DNA from: JAIEPM01 sp964546815
GTDB lineage: Bacteria > Cyanobacteriota > Vampirovibrionia > Obscuribacterales > Obscuribacteraceae
Assembly: GCA_964546815.1 (NCBI GenBank)
Contig: CAZJLR010000020.1
Coordinates: 52,247-116,246 of the forward strand
Direction: 5' to 3'
DNA length: 64,000 nucleotides
Positions 15,934 to 25,700 of the stretch are shown piece after piece. The notes beneath the pieces were generated by a model. The model saw nothing but the letters and a program-made list of their open reading frames with translations. It did no database searches and was not told the DNA's origin. Both the position numbers and the translations under genes were made by a program. The stretch's first letter is position 1. Every line of letters starts with the position of its first letter.

Positions 15934-18900
15934 TTAATCCTTGGTGGTTACAGTCAATTCGCTGCTCTTTATTGGTTCTGGTTCGGACTCACCGAGTAGG
16001 AGTTGCGATAGTTGCTGCGATAGTGATGAAAGTTCGCTGAATGATGGGAAGTCATCTTCTTCAGTTTTGCTTTCTTCTCCCCAGAGGCTTTGTTGAACTG
16101 CACGGGCGGCTGCAACGGCTGCTTCGGGTGTCAAAAGCTTGTAATCGATTACCGGTTCTTCCTGAATGATTTGTACTGTGCGAATAGTGACATCATCTTC
16201 ACATTCATCATCGAGGTTGATCAATGGGGAAACTGCGGGGGTCGGCAACAAAATATCAGCAATTTCGTTGCTAATGAAATCATCGACCAGAGCTACTTCA
16301 GCATTTTCGTCAATGTCGTCAATAAGCGGCTCTTCAGACATATCGAATTTTGTTTTGTTAGCGTTTCTGCCCATTCCCAGTGAAACCAGCACTGGCTCTA
16401 CTGTTGGGCGAACGATCGGCTCATATTCACCTGCTGCCATTTCAAGCATCTTCATGCCGTCGGCTTCAACCTGGTCAACATGGCGCACTTGATATTGCTC
16501 TTCAAGAGACTTGCCTGGAGTTCCAGCCTTGGTGCAAGACTTGCTTTCCATCGGCTCTTCGACATCGAGAACTTTGCCCAGTGTCACTTCAAGTCCAAGA
16601 CCGCGCATTTCGCAGCAAAGTCCGTCGAATGCTGCAGTGCGACCGCCGCGAGTGAGTTCTTTGCCCTGGACAATGTCGCCGTAAACCTGGTGACGTCCGG
16701 CAATATCGTCGGCTTTTACTGTCATCATTTCGTGCAAAATGTTTGAAGCGCCGTAGGCTTGAACTGCCCATACTTCCATTTCGCCCATGCGTTGACCGCC
16801 ATGGTTGGCTTTTCCGCCGACAGGTTGTTGTGTAACTGCAGCGTATGGTCCACCGAGTCCGCAACGAGCATTGATTTTGTGCAGAACGAGTTGGTTCAAC
16901 TTGAGCATGTACTGACGTCCGACAAGTACAGGTCTGTCGAATGCTTCGCCAGTTTTGCCATCATAAAGTGTCACTTTGCCGTCTTCGCCCATCCACTCAT
17001 AACCTGGTTGCTTGCGCACTTCGGCAAGAGCTTCGTTGACCAAATTGTAGGAGGCATCAGGAGAGATGCTTTCGTCAAATTGGTGTATGCGGTAGAAGCG
17101 GTTGAGAATTGAGGAGTACAAACCAAGTTGTGTGTCGAATACTTGTCCGACGTTCATACGGCTTGGTACGCCAAGTGGGTTCAAGCAGATGTCTACTGGT
17201 GTGCCGTCTGGCAAGTAAGGCATGTCTTCATCTGGAACGATGATTGAAACGATACCCTTGTTTCCGTGACGTCCGGCGAGCTTGTCGCCAACTTCAACCG
17301 GGCAGAGTCTTGCGATTAATACTTCAATTTCGCAAATCAAACCAGCTTTTAATTCTGGAGTTGTTTCCGGGGTGAAGATGCGGATGTCGATAACGCGACC
17401 GCCAGAACCGTGTGGCACGCGCAAGCTTGTGTCGCCCATTTCTTCGGCAACTTTTCCGAAGATGGCTTGCAAGAGTTCTTCTTCTGCGCTCATTGCTTTG
17501 GCTTCTTTTGGCGAAAGCTTTGATACGAGAATATCGCCAGGCTCAACGTAAGAACCTACTTTAGCGATGCCTCTTTCGTCGAGGTGCTCGAGGTCTGCTG
17601 GAGAAATATTCGGCAATTCTGGTGTGAGAATTTCTGGTCCGCGCAATGTTTGGTGCACGCCGATTGTGTGCTTTTCAATTTCAATGTGCGAAAGCTTGTG
17701 GTCGCGAACAAGACCGCGACGAACGACGATAGCGTCTTCGAAGTTTTGTCCGTACCATGGCACGAATGCTACGAGCAAGTTGCGTCCAAGAGCCAATTCA
17801 CCTTTGTCGATGCCTGGTCCATCAGCAACAACTTGACCAACTTCAACCTTGTCGCCAACTTTGACTGCTGGGCGTTGGTCGAGAATTGTGTTTTGGTTTG
17901 TTCTGTCGTAACGGATAAGTGGGTAGTTGCGTGATTCGCCGGAAGCTTGTGTGATTCTGATTTCGTTGCCGGTAACTTTGGTTACGGTGCCGGCACGACG
18001 GGCGATAATTGAGTGACCGGAAGATTTTGCCACAATCTTTTCCATGCCGCTTCCGACGCGTGGACGCTCGGGGCGAATCAAAGGCAAAGTTTGGCGCATC
18101 ATGCCTCCGCCCATGAGAGCGCGACCTGCGTCATCATGCTCGAGGAAAGGAATGAGGGCAGATCCGACTGAGAGGTAACCTTGAGGAGCTATACCGACAT
18201 AGTCGATTTCAGAAGGAGATACGTCAAAGAATGACTCACCACGACGTGCGTAAACTGATGGTCCGAGAATGCGGTTGCCGTTTACTTTGGTGTCGGGTGG
18301 TGCAAGAGTGAATTTCTTGTCGTCGCTTGGAGTCAAGTAGTCGACTGTGTCTGAGATGACGCCGTCTGAAACTCTGCGGTAAGGAACGGTCATGAAACCG
18401 TCTTCGTCGATGCGGCAATAAGTAGCAAGGTAAGATACCAAACCGCTGTTTTTGCCTTCCGGTGATTCAACCAAACATACGCGTCCGATTTGACTTGGAT
18501 GTACATCGCGCATTTCTGCCGGTGCAGCATTTGGGTCGATACCGCCAGGTCCGAACGAAGTGATACGGCGACGGTGTGAAAGTTCGGAAAGTGGATTTTG
18601 TTGGTCGAGGTATTGAACCAGTGGATTTCCGGAGAAGAATTTGTTGATTGCATTGCCGAAAGGACGGACATCGAGGAAATCGTTGGGGCTGCCAACTTCT
18701 TCTTCGTCTTCGTGCATTTCGATTTTGGTGCGAATTGAGCGAACCATTTGAGCGATAGCTGGACGAACGCTGCGCATCATAACGTCGCCGACACCACGCA
18801 AGTGGCGGTTTTCCAAACTGTCGATGTTGTCTTCGCTGCCGTTACCCAGTGGCAAACCGAGCAAATATTCAGTTACTGCAAGAATGTCTTCTTTGTTCAG

Positions 18901-19743
18901 TTGCAAGGATTGTGAGTCTGTTTCCAATTTTGCATTGAAACGGCGACGACCAAGCGAGCCGAGTGAATAACGACGACGGTCAGTGATTTCTTGCAAAGCT
19001 GCGTTGCCTGAATTTACACCGCCGGCGCCATCTGGCTTCCAGGCTTTACCGAGAACCGAGAGCGATTCGTTTTGATTATTTTGCTTGTACTCAATGCGGT
19101 TCTTTTCGAGCAAAGGCAAAATGCGTTTTTGCAATGTGTCCCAATCAACGCCGAGAGCTGTCAAAACAGTGACGGCTGAAACCCAACCACGCTTTGGCAA
19201 TTTAATGCGGCATTTTGCGCGGCTTGTTCTGCCTGTTCCTGTTTCGAGGTCGAGCTCGAAACTGATTGGGGCACCTTGTTCTGCAAGAATCAAAGCTTTG
19301 TAGATTGTGCCGGTTGTTTGTTGGAAATAAACACCAGGAGCACGAACCAATTGACCAAGAACTACACGCTCAGAACCGTTGATTACGAATGTTCCGCGGT
19401 CTGTAATTACAGGCAGGTCGCCCATGTAAGCTGTAGACTTTCTGATTACGCCTGTTTGTGTGTCACGAAGAAAAACATCGAGCAAAAGACGACGAGCATG
19501 CGTCATGTTGGTTTTGCGAGCTTGCTCAGGTGAATTTGGGTAGCCTGAATCAATGGCGTAGTCTTCGAATTTCCAATGTACTTTGCCGTCGGTGCCGACA
19601 AATGAAAGTTCATAGCGCGAGTTGAAATCACTGCCTATGGGTGACACTTCCTGAAACATGTCGCCAATTGTTTTTTCCAGAAACTTTCTATAAGAACGTC
19701 TCGGGAATTCGGCTAAGTCAGGGGGTTGGAAATAGAAACTCAT
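15934..19743 (-). CDS. rpoB: DNA-directed RNA polymerase subunit beta, outside the usual rpoBC context
   Basis: A 1269-residue RpoB with all main regions: PPDLAEFPRRSYRKFLE, GDLPVITDRGTFVINGSERV, the fork/rifampicin region with LDQQNPLSELSHRRRIT (H390), RDVHPSQIGRVCLVESPEG, GQNFEDAIVVRRGLV, GDKLAGRHGNKG (K821, K829 correspond to the conserved active-site lysines), PDGTPVDICLNPLGVPSRMN and GEMEVWAVQAYGAS. After the normal end (near LCCEMRGLGLEVTL) an extra C-terminal tail of ~150 residues follows, acidic and low-complexity. Substitutions in the core, for example VESPEGKNSGLV for the usual IETPEGPNIGLI, show divergence. No rpoC, rplL or rplJ lies nearby; instead the start overlaps the upstream TPR gene by 4 nt (ATGA) and a repeat protein follows after 5 bp. 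It may be the sole rpoB or a second copy. Confidence 0.93.
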   Translation of the reverse strand: MSFYFQPPDLAEFPRRSYRKFLEKTIGDMFQEVSPIGSDFNSRYELSFVGTDGKVHWKFEDYAIDSGYPNSPEQARKTNMTHARRLLLDVFLRDTQTGVIRKSTAYMGDLPVITDRGTFVINGSERVVLGQLVRAPGVYFQQTTGTIYKALILAEQGAPISFELDLETGTGRTSRAKCRIKLPKRGWVSAVTVLTALGVDWDTLQKRILPLLEKNRIEYKQNNQNESLSVLGKAWKPDGAGGVNSGNAALQEITDRRRYSLGSLGRRRFNAKLETDSQSLQLNKEDILAVTEYLLGLPLGNGSEDNIDSLENRHLRGVGDVMMRSVRPAIAQMVRSIRTKIEMHEDEEEVGSPNDFLDVRPFGNAINKFFSGNPLVQYLDQQNPLSELSHRRRITSFGPGGIDPNAAPAEMRDVHPSQIGRVCLVESPEGKNSGLVSYLATYCRIDEDGFMTVPYRRVSDGVISDTVDYLTPSDDKKFTLAPPDTKVNGNRILGPSVYARRGESFFDVSPSEIDYVGIAPQGYLSVGSALIPFLEHDDAGRALMGGGMMRQTLPLIRPERPRVGSGMEKIVAKSSGHSIIARRAGTVTKVTGNEIRITQASGESRNYPLIRYDRTNQNTILDQRPAVKVGDKVEVGQVVADGPGIDKGELALGRNLLVAFVPWYGQNFEDAIVVRRGLVRDHKLSHIEIEKHTIGVHQTLRGPEILTPELPNISPADLEHLDERGIAKVGSYVEPGDILVSKLSPKEAKAMSAEEELLQAIFGKVAEEMGDTSLRVPHGSGGRVIDIRIFTPETTPELKAGLICEIEVLIARLCPVEVGDKLAGRHGNKGIVSIIVPDEDMPYLPDGTPVDICLNPLGVPSRMNVGQVFDTQLGLYSSILNRFYRIHQFDESISPDASYNLVNEALAEVRKQPGYEWMGEDGKVTLYDGKTGEAFDRPVLVGRQYMLKLNQLVLHKINARCGLGGPYAAVTQQPVGGKANHGGQRMGEMEVWAVQAYGASNILHEMMTVKADDIAGRHQVYGDIVQGKELTRGGRTAAFDGLCCEMRGLGLEVTLGKVLDVEEPMESKSCTKAGTPGKSLEEQYQVRHVDQVEADGMKMLEMAAGEYEPIVRPTVEPVLVSLGMGRNANKTKFDMSEEPLIDDIDENAEVALVDDFISNEIADILLPTPAVSPLINLDDECEDDVTIRTVQIIQEEPVIDYKLLTPEAAVAAARAVQQSLWGEESKTEEDDFPSFSELSSLSQQLSQLLLGESEPEPIKSSELTVTTKD

Positions 19744-21722
19744 TTAGCGGCAACCTCTTTACCCGATGCGGATACGCTGCCGGTTGTTCCGGAAGCATCT
19801 TCGAAAGCATTTTCTTGAGAGCGCTTGTGGATTTCCATTGCCCGTGCCAGATCTGCTGCAAAGTTCCTGTTTACAGGGTTTAAAGCAGATGCGATACGGA
19901 ACTCGGAAATTGCCTCTGTGACATTGCCCGAACCGAGCAAATCAACAGCCAGTCTGTGGTGAACATCAGCATTGCGAATGTTACGTCCGGACAACTCGCG
20001 AAGTAGAGCGACAGCGCCATCGAAATTGTGGCTGCCTTCCATTTCGTTGAGTCTTGCTACTGTTTCTGGACCAAACTCAGCGAAGCCATCAGCAGGTTTA
20101 GCAGCGGCGTGAGCCGGTGCATGAGCTGCTACTTGCTGGTTTGCGTGTTGAGCTGGAGCAGCCATCGATTCATCGTGAGTGCTGAAGCCCATTTGAGTTT
20201 TGGCTACAGCGTTTTGTACGCCATTGCCGCCTTCAAACATATTTTTCTGGAAAGCTTGTGGAGCTTGAACGTTGCGAGCTTGCTGCGGAGCAACATATTG
20301 CGGAGCAGCAGCTTGCATTGACTGCATCGGTGGTGCAGCCATTGGCATAGAAGCCTTTTGCATTTCTTTCATGCGGTAGGCGGCTTCCTGATTTTTAGCT
20401 GGGTCGATCAAAACACAAGTCATGTAAGCCTGGTGTGCGCCGCGCAAGTCACCGTTTGCTTCGAGGCATTCGCCAAGCAAGAACTGGAAGCGGGCATTCT
20501 TTGGCTCAATCATTACAGCCTGACCGATTTCGGCAAGTGCTTCACGCTTCAAGCCCTGGTTGAACAATGTTTCGGAAGCAAGTCTGTGCTTTTCTGCTGT
20601 GCCGTGCTGTCTTGCTCTGTTGAGCGAAGCACGACCTGCTGCAAGTCCAGGATTTCCTGGCTCGAGTGTAGCCAACTTGTTGTACTCGTCTTCAGCACCA
20701 TTGAAGTCGCCAGTGAGTTGGAGAGCTCCGGCAAGTCCGAGGTGGTTTTCAGCCATGAGTGGGTTAGCAGCAACCTGACGGCGCCATACATCTACGAGCG
20801 CTTGTCCGGCAAGTGAATCTTTGGAGTCGAGAATGATAGCCTTTCTCAGTGATGCAGCAGCACCGGTTTGGTCGTGCATGTTGAGTTGAACCAAGCCCAT
20901 TTGTCTGTGAGCTGGTCCGTAGTTAGCATCTTTGACGATAGCTTGACTGTACCAGTTAGCAGCGGTTGAAAGCTGTCCGCAACGGAGAGCAACATCGCCC
21001 ATTTTGGTGAATGTGCGAGCTGAAGATTCAAGCTGCATAGCTGCCTGGTACTCAAGCAAAGCTGTGTCGAATTCGTTGACTGCCAGAAGTTGGTCGCCGA
21101 TTGCAACGCGCTCTTCGACAACAGTTGGATCATGACCTTGCTTCTTCATTGTTTCGTTGAGAAGCTTTGCGGCAAGACCATTGTCTGGTGCTGCAACGAG
21201 AGACTTGCGGAAAAGACCGGCTGCAGCTTGCAAATCTTTGGCTGCCAGGCGATCTTGACCAAATGCACAACGTGCGGCTGAAAGGTTGATGCGATATTGC
21301 TTGTTTTGTGGGTCGAACTGAACTGCGCTTTCGTGTGCCTGAATGGCATCGTTCCAGCGACCAGCTTTGCCCAACGCAACACCACGGTTGTTTGCATCGA
21401 GTGCGGCTTGTACAGACTTCTTGCTTGCTGCTACTTGCTGTTGTTCTTGCTTAGCAGCACGGTCCATTGCTTCTTTCTTCGCTGCTTCGTCTTGCTCTTT
21501 CTGGAGCTTTTCTTGCTCACGATAGTCAAGGCGACGGCTGAAGCGGCTGACTTCAGGCGCATGTGCTGCGCTGTTTTCGAAGTCTTTCAGTTCGCGCTCT
21601 GATGGCAGAGGGCGTGCATTGAGCTTGGTTGCGAACGCCGGGCTTGAATTGCCACCAACGCTAACCAGTGAGACTAAACAACTTGTAATGATAAAGAAAC
21701 GGCGATTCATCAACTTGCTCAT
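19740..21722 (-). CDS. Secreted TPR-repeat protein, coupled to rpoB
   Basis: A 660-residue protein with an N-terminal signal peptide (RRFFIITSCLVSLVSVGG, cleavage near AFA), a coiled, Lys/Glu/Gln-rich segment (residues 45-105), and then at least ten tetratricopeptide units up to about residue 450 (AIQAHESAVQFDPQNKQYR is a typical unit). A Met/Gln/Ala/Pro-rich linker (450-560) precedes two more TPR-like units. Such proteins act as periplasmic or envelope scaffolds. The stop overlaps the rpoB start in the sequence ATGA (19740-19743), so the two are translationally coupled. AAGG lies only 2 nt before the first ATG; an ATG four codons on is also possible. Confidence 0.85.
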   Translation of the reverse strand: MSKLMNRRFFIITSCLVSLVSVGGNSSPAFATKLNARPLPSERELKDFENSAAHAPEVSRFSRRLDYREQEKLQKEQDEAAKKEAMDRAAKQEQQQVAASKKSVQAALDANNRGVALGKAGRWNDAIQAHESAVQFDPQNKQYRINLSAARCAFGQDRLAAKDLQAAAGLFRKSLVAAPDNGLAAKLLNETMKKQGHDPTVVEERVAIGDQLLAVNEFDTALLEYQAAMQLESSARTFTKMGDVALRCGQLSTAANWYSQAIVKDANYGPAHRQMGLVQLNMHDQTGAAASLRKAIILDSKDSLAGQALVDVWRRQVAANPLMAENHLGLAGALQLTGDFNGAEDEYNKLATLEPGNPGLAAGRASLNRARQHGTAEKHRLASETLFNQGLKREALAEIGQAVMIEPKNARFQFLLGECLEANGDLRGAHQAYMTCVLIDPAKNQEAAYRMKEMQKASMPMAAPPMQSMQAAAPQYVAPQQARNVQAPQAFQKNMFEGGNGVQNAVAKTQMGFSTHDESMAAPAQHANQQVAAHAPAHAAAKPADGFAEFGPETVARLNEMEGSHNFDGAVALLRELSGRNIRNADVHHRLAVDLLGSGNVTEAISEFRIASALNPVNRNFAADLARAMEIHKRSQENAFEDASGTTGSVSASGKEVAAK

Positions 21723-21840
21723 TGCCTTCTAACAGAGTGATTCCGGAAGAATGAGCATAGCTTAAGTTATCTATACGCGTGGGCCTATTGGGGTTTGTCC
21801 CATGGGGTTCGTATTTCTCCCATAAGTTTAATATTGTCAC

Positions 21841-22467
21841 TTAGTAAGTGCGAATTTCGCGCCCGATTCTAGGGGCATCGCCGACATTAAATATGAATGT
21901 GTGAGCAAGTTTTCCGTTCAGCCAAATTTTAATCTGATAGCGACCCGAGGGGTCACCAGCTGAAACTGTCCAGGCATGACCTAGCCAACCATCATCTGTA
22001 GACTGGAAACTCTCTAGAATGATTCCCTCGCCGCCATTGACCAGCTGACTGGTTCCCTCGCCTTGTTTGACTTTCCAAATTGAAGGCGCTTCCGGCAGCA
22101 AAAATTCCTCGCGCACAAACACAGGGCTGAGCCTCGTTGTTTTCAATTTCCAGGCGTACTGAACACCGGGCAAGTTAGGCACAACAACAATCGGATGCAA
22201 ACGCCAATCTTTGGTTGGCCCTATCCTGTTAGTAACAACGCCGAAATCGGCTCTCAAAATTCCAATTTCATCGCTATTAGATTGAACTGTTTCTGCAGCC
22301 TCACTTTTGCCGACCGGAATTTCTTTGGCAGAAGAATTTTCTTCGGGCGCAGAATTCGCATATGAAGGTAGAGAAAATTGCTGGGCGGCCAAAATTGCAA
22401 TTAATAGAACCGCCAGCCTTAAGCCGACGGATTTAATCTTGGCAAAAATTTCTGCCTTAGCTTTCAC
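21841..22467 (-). CDS. Exported protein with beta-rich domain, unrecognised
   Basis: A 208-residue protein with a GTG start. It has a signal peptide or anchor (LRLAVLLIAILAAQQF, cleavage near SYA), a Ser/Glu linker and a ~130-residue domain rich in aromatic and beta-forming residues, with GWLGHAWTVSAGDPSGRYQI and a final FIFNVGDAP. The pattern (extended strands, Trp residues, ligand-sandwich-like C-terminal strand) is reminiscent of immunoglobulin-like or DUF2914-type exported domains, but I cannot name the family. It lies 3 bp downstream of a small ORF on the same strand and 118 bp downstream of nothing else. No ribosome-binding site precedes the GTG, consistent with translational coupling to the small ORF. 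Confidence 0.65.
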   Translation of the reverse strand: MKAKAEIFAKIKSVGLRLAVLLIAILAAQQFSLPSYANSAPEENSSAKEIPVGKSEAAETVQSNSDEIGILRADFGVVTNRIGPTKDWRLHPIVVVPNLPGVQYAWKLKTTRLSPVFVREEFLLPEAPSIWKVKQGEGTSQLVNGGEGIILESFQSTDDGWLGHAWTVSAGDPSGRYQIKIWLNGKLAHTFIFNVGDAPRIGREIRTY

Positions 22468-22470
22468 GAA

Positions 22471-22590
22471 TTATTTACCGGTTGAACCGTAAGCTGCTTG
22501 AGTACCAAGATGATAACCAAAGTGAGGACGAGATACAGAGTACACCACAAACGCGACGACTGTAGAAATATACAGCCAGCATCTGTGCAT
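22471..22590 (-). CDS. Possible 39-residue single-helix membrane peptide
   Basis: A 39-codon ORF starts at ATG 22590 with AAGGG 5 nt upstream and ends 3 nt before the next gene's GTG start. It encodes one hydrophobic helix (WLYISTVVAFVVYSVS) followed by a short polar tail. Tight spacing and the absence of another ribosome-binding site for the following gene support it as a leader or coupled cistron; evidence is otherwise thin. Confidence 0.4.
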   Translation of the reverse strand: MHRCWLYISTVVAFVVYSVSRPHFGYHLGTQAAYGSTGK

Positions 22591-22745
22591 TGTGCCCTTA
22601 CTCTCACTTGACAATCGTCCTAAGCTAACGTAAAAGGGGAACTGGGGCCAAAGGGTTCGGGCAAAAACAAGCTCGGGCTGGACACCCATACTTCCATTCT
22701 GGCAAGAAGCGCCATTCACCCCATCACTCAGGCTCTTACAGACCA

Positions 22746-25700
22746 ATGGTTGAAGCAAACGACAGCAAAGAAAAGCCGCTTAAGAAGGTCGAAGAAAAGA
22801 CTCTTCTTGGCGAAGCTAGCGATTGCGTGCACAGAGCTAGCCAAAGACTTCTTTCAGCATTTTTCGAAGGCCCGGCGCCTGAGCATAATCTTGGACGCCT
22901 GGTGGCTGCAAAAGAAAAAGAGTCACAGCAGCTGTCTGCAACAGGGCTGAGTCAAGTTGGAAAAGAAATTACAAATACTCTTATTGATGGCGTCAAGTTG
23001 AGCACAGCCAACAATGAGTGTGCTGAAATAAAATCTGCACTCATTAAGAATTCATCTTCTGACCCAAGCGCAAGCGTGATTGGTCGCAGTAAAGAAAGCA
23101 CAAACCAGATCAAAGAAATTCTGGCTAAAGACTCACCCGCAGCAAAATCAGGGTTGCTGGATATTCTCAACTCAGGCGACATCAAAAACGTCGGCGCATG
23201 TGATGTTAAAAGCGCAGATCCAAACTTCTTGCGCCATATGGAAAACGCTGCCAGAGAAGACAAAGCTGCATCAGAATCAAAACCAAAAACATTACTTGAA
23301 CAAATCAACTCAGGCGAAGTCAAAAATGTTGGCGCCTGCGATGTAAAAAGCGCAGACCCAGCTTTCTTGCAGCGCGAAAGCCGTCCCGTTAAAGATGATA
23401 GAGTTGCGCCTGAACCGCAAGCAAAAACTTTGCTTGAACAACTCAACACTGTCGACACAAAAAACATTGGCGCCTGTGATGTAAAAAGCGCAGACCTGAG
23501 TTTCTTACGCAAAAATGATCAAGCAAAAGCGCAGCCAGAAAAGCAGCCAGATGCAGTTCAGACAAATGCCAGCAATTTGTATGATGCCCTGAACTCAGGC
23601 AACCTGAAAGTAACGGGCGCATGCGACGTCAAAAGCGCAGAAAAAGACCTGCCGAAAATTGACATTTATGCAAAAAACAATTATGCACCTACGCCAGATG
23701 CAAGCTTAAGCAAAAATGATAACGGCAGCAAGCAGCCATCTGTGCTTGAGCAAATAAAATCAAACGACTACAAAGTCGGACCTTGCAGCATTGATGAAGC
23801 GCGACAAGCTGACCCGAACAAAGCATTTAACCCGGGCAAAATATTCGACTTCAAACCAGAAACTACCGCAGCGAAGCAGCCAGGTGATGCTGCTAAATAT
23901 GAGCCAAGCAAAAACGATGCGGGTCGAATGACTGCAGTCGAAGGTCGCCCTGGCTATGAACAAGCAGCAGGAGCCGCAAGCAAAGGACCTGATGCAAATA
24001 ATATCGGTTCAGCCAAAGATTTTGCAGCAAATGGATTAGGAAAGGGAGCCAACAGCGAAATCTCGAACAGCACAGGAAAGACAGGAGAGCTAAGACAATC
24101 AGATTTCAATCGCACAAGTGATGTCTTGCGCGGCGGGTCTGAAACAAGTGGAAAAGAAATTGCAAGCAGAACGAGCGGGCAAGATTTTGCACGTGCGCAA
24201 GAAAACACACGCGTTCAAGATACAGCAAGAGTGCAAGATATGCGCACTCCAGATCTACTTCGCGTGCAAGACACAAGTCGCGCCAGTCAAACAGTAGAGC
24301 GCGACAACACAATTGACAGGGTACGCCCTAACGCAGCGACTCAAGTAGAGGCGCCGCGAATGGTCGAAGCGGTCAACACAAGAATTCAACAAGCTCCTGA
24401 ACTGGCAAAAGTCGCTGATCCTGCAGTAAAAGTAAATACTTTTGAACAGACAGAGCGCAGTCGAGCTTTTGACGTTGTTTCGAGCGCTGTAGCGGCGCAA
24501 ATCGCAGCAGCCAACGCAATTGATCGCAACGGCTCTGCAGTTCAAATGAATCGCGTCGAGCAGTTGGCTCCCAGCGCCGCAATGAGAGTCAGCGGAGGAA
24601 TTCAAGATAGTGATAGCGGTATTCAATCACTCAAAACTCTCAGCCAGGCACAAAGCAATTTAGACCGCATGCTCGGCATTCCTCAAGGCACTGTCAGTCT
24701 TAGAGTTGACGGCAGCTCATTGAGTGTGTCTACAGGCGAATTCAATACAGCTCGCATGCAAAATTCAGACAAGTCGTCAGCGCAAAATGCAATTGCGCTG
24801 CAAGACCGTGGTATCAATGACAGTACCACTAGAGCTTTTCGAGTTGACGATGCTGCGTTGCAAACCGGCATAGGAAGGAAAGAATCAATTTCGCTAGTTC
24901 CAGGTGAACGCGGATTGATGGCAAATGAATCTCTAAATGGTTCAAGAACTGTAGACTCGCTGAGTGGTGCTCGCAGTGCAGCAGAGGCAGCGATAGCAGG
25001 CAGCCGCCAAATTGGTGAAGCTCATTTAGGCATCAAAGCAGGCATAGAAAAAACCGAAGGCTCTGCAGTTGACGCTACTGGTAAACCGTTGCTTGGTATC
25101 AAGCTGCCGAGTGCAGACCCTAACGGCACCCTGGTGGTGAAAGTAGGAGCAGCTGAAACCGAAACATCGATAGCAGGAAAGATTCATTCGCTTGCCGAAG
25201 GTGAGACTGAACTTGATGAGCACGGCATGCCTATCAGGAAAATAAAGGCTGGTGCGGACAAGCGTTATCTCACTGGTGTTGAAATTGGACTGGTAGCAAT
25301 ACTTGCCATGTCAGGCGCAGCAAAAATGCGCGGAGAACAAAATTTCGACCCAACAGCAGCTAGTGCAGGCGACGCAGACTCGGGACAAGCAGATGCCGTT
25401 GCATTGCAAAAATTGCACAGACGCACTCATTTAGTTCGCCCTGGCGAAACGCTTCAATCAATTGCTGATGAGCTATATCAAAACCAAGCCGTAGCATGGT
25501 TGATTGCCGATATGAATGGTCCTAACATTAAAGAAAACTGGATAGACGGCAAGCGTGTAATCGAATTGAAATCAAGGCAGCAATTGGAATTGCCTGACGC
25601 AGAAGAAGTCACACAGTTCATGACTCGCTTGCGTAGAGATTTCGACGTAAACCAACTGATCACAGTAATCAGTGAAACTTCGGTAGACCGCGAGCTCTTG

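Noticed and set aside
23169..23633. CRISPR-like spacing of repeats in the LysM gene
   Set aside because: Repeats are 138-147 bp apart, in frame and protein-coding, without short identical palindromic units and unique spacers.
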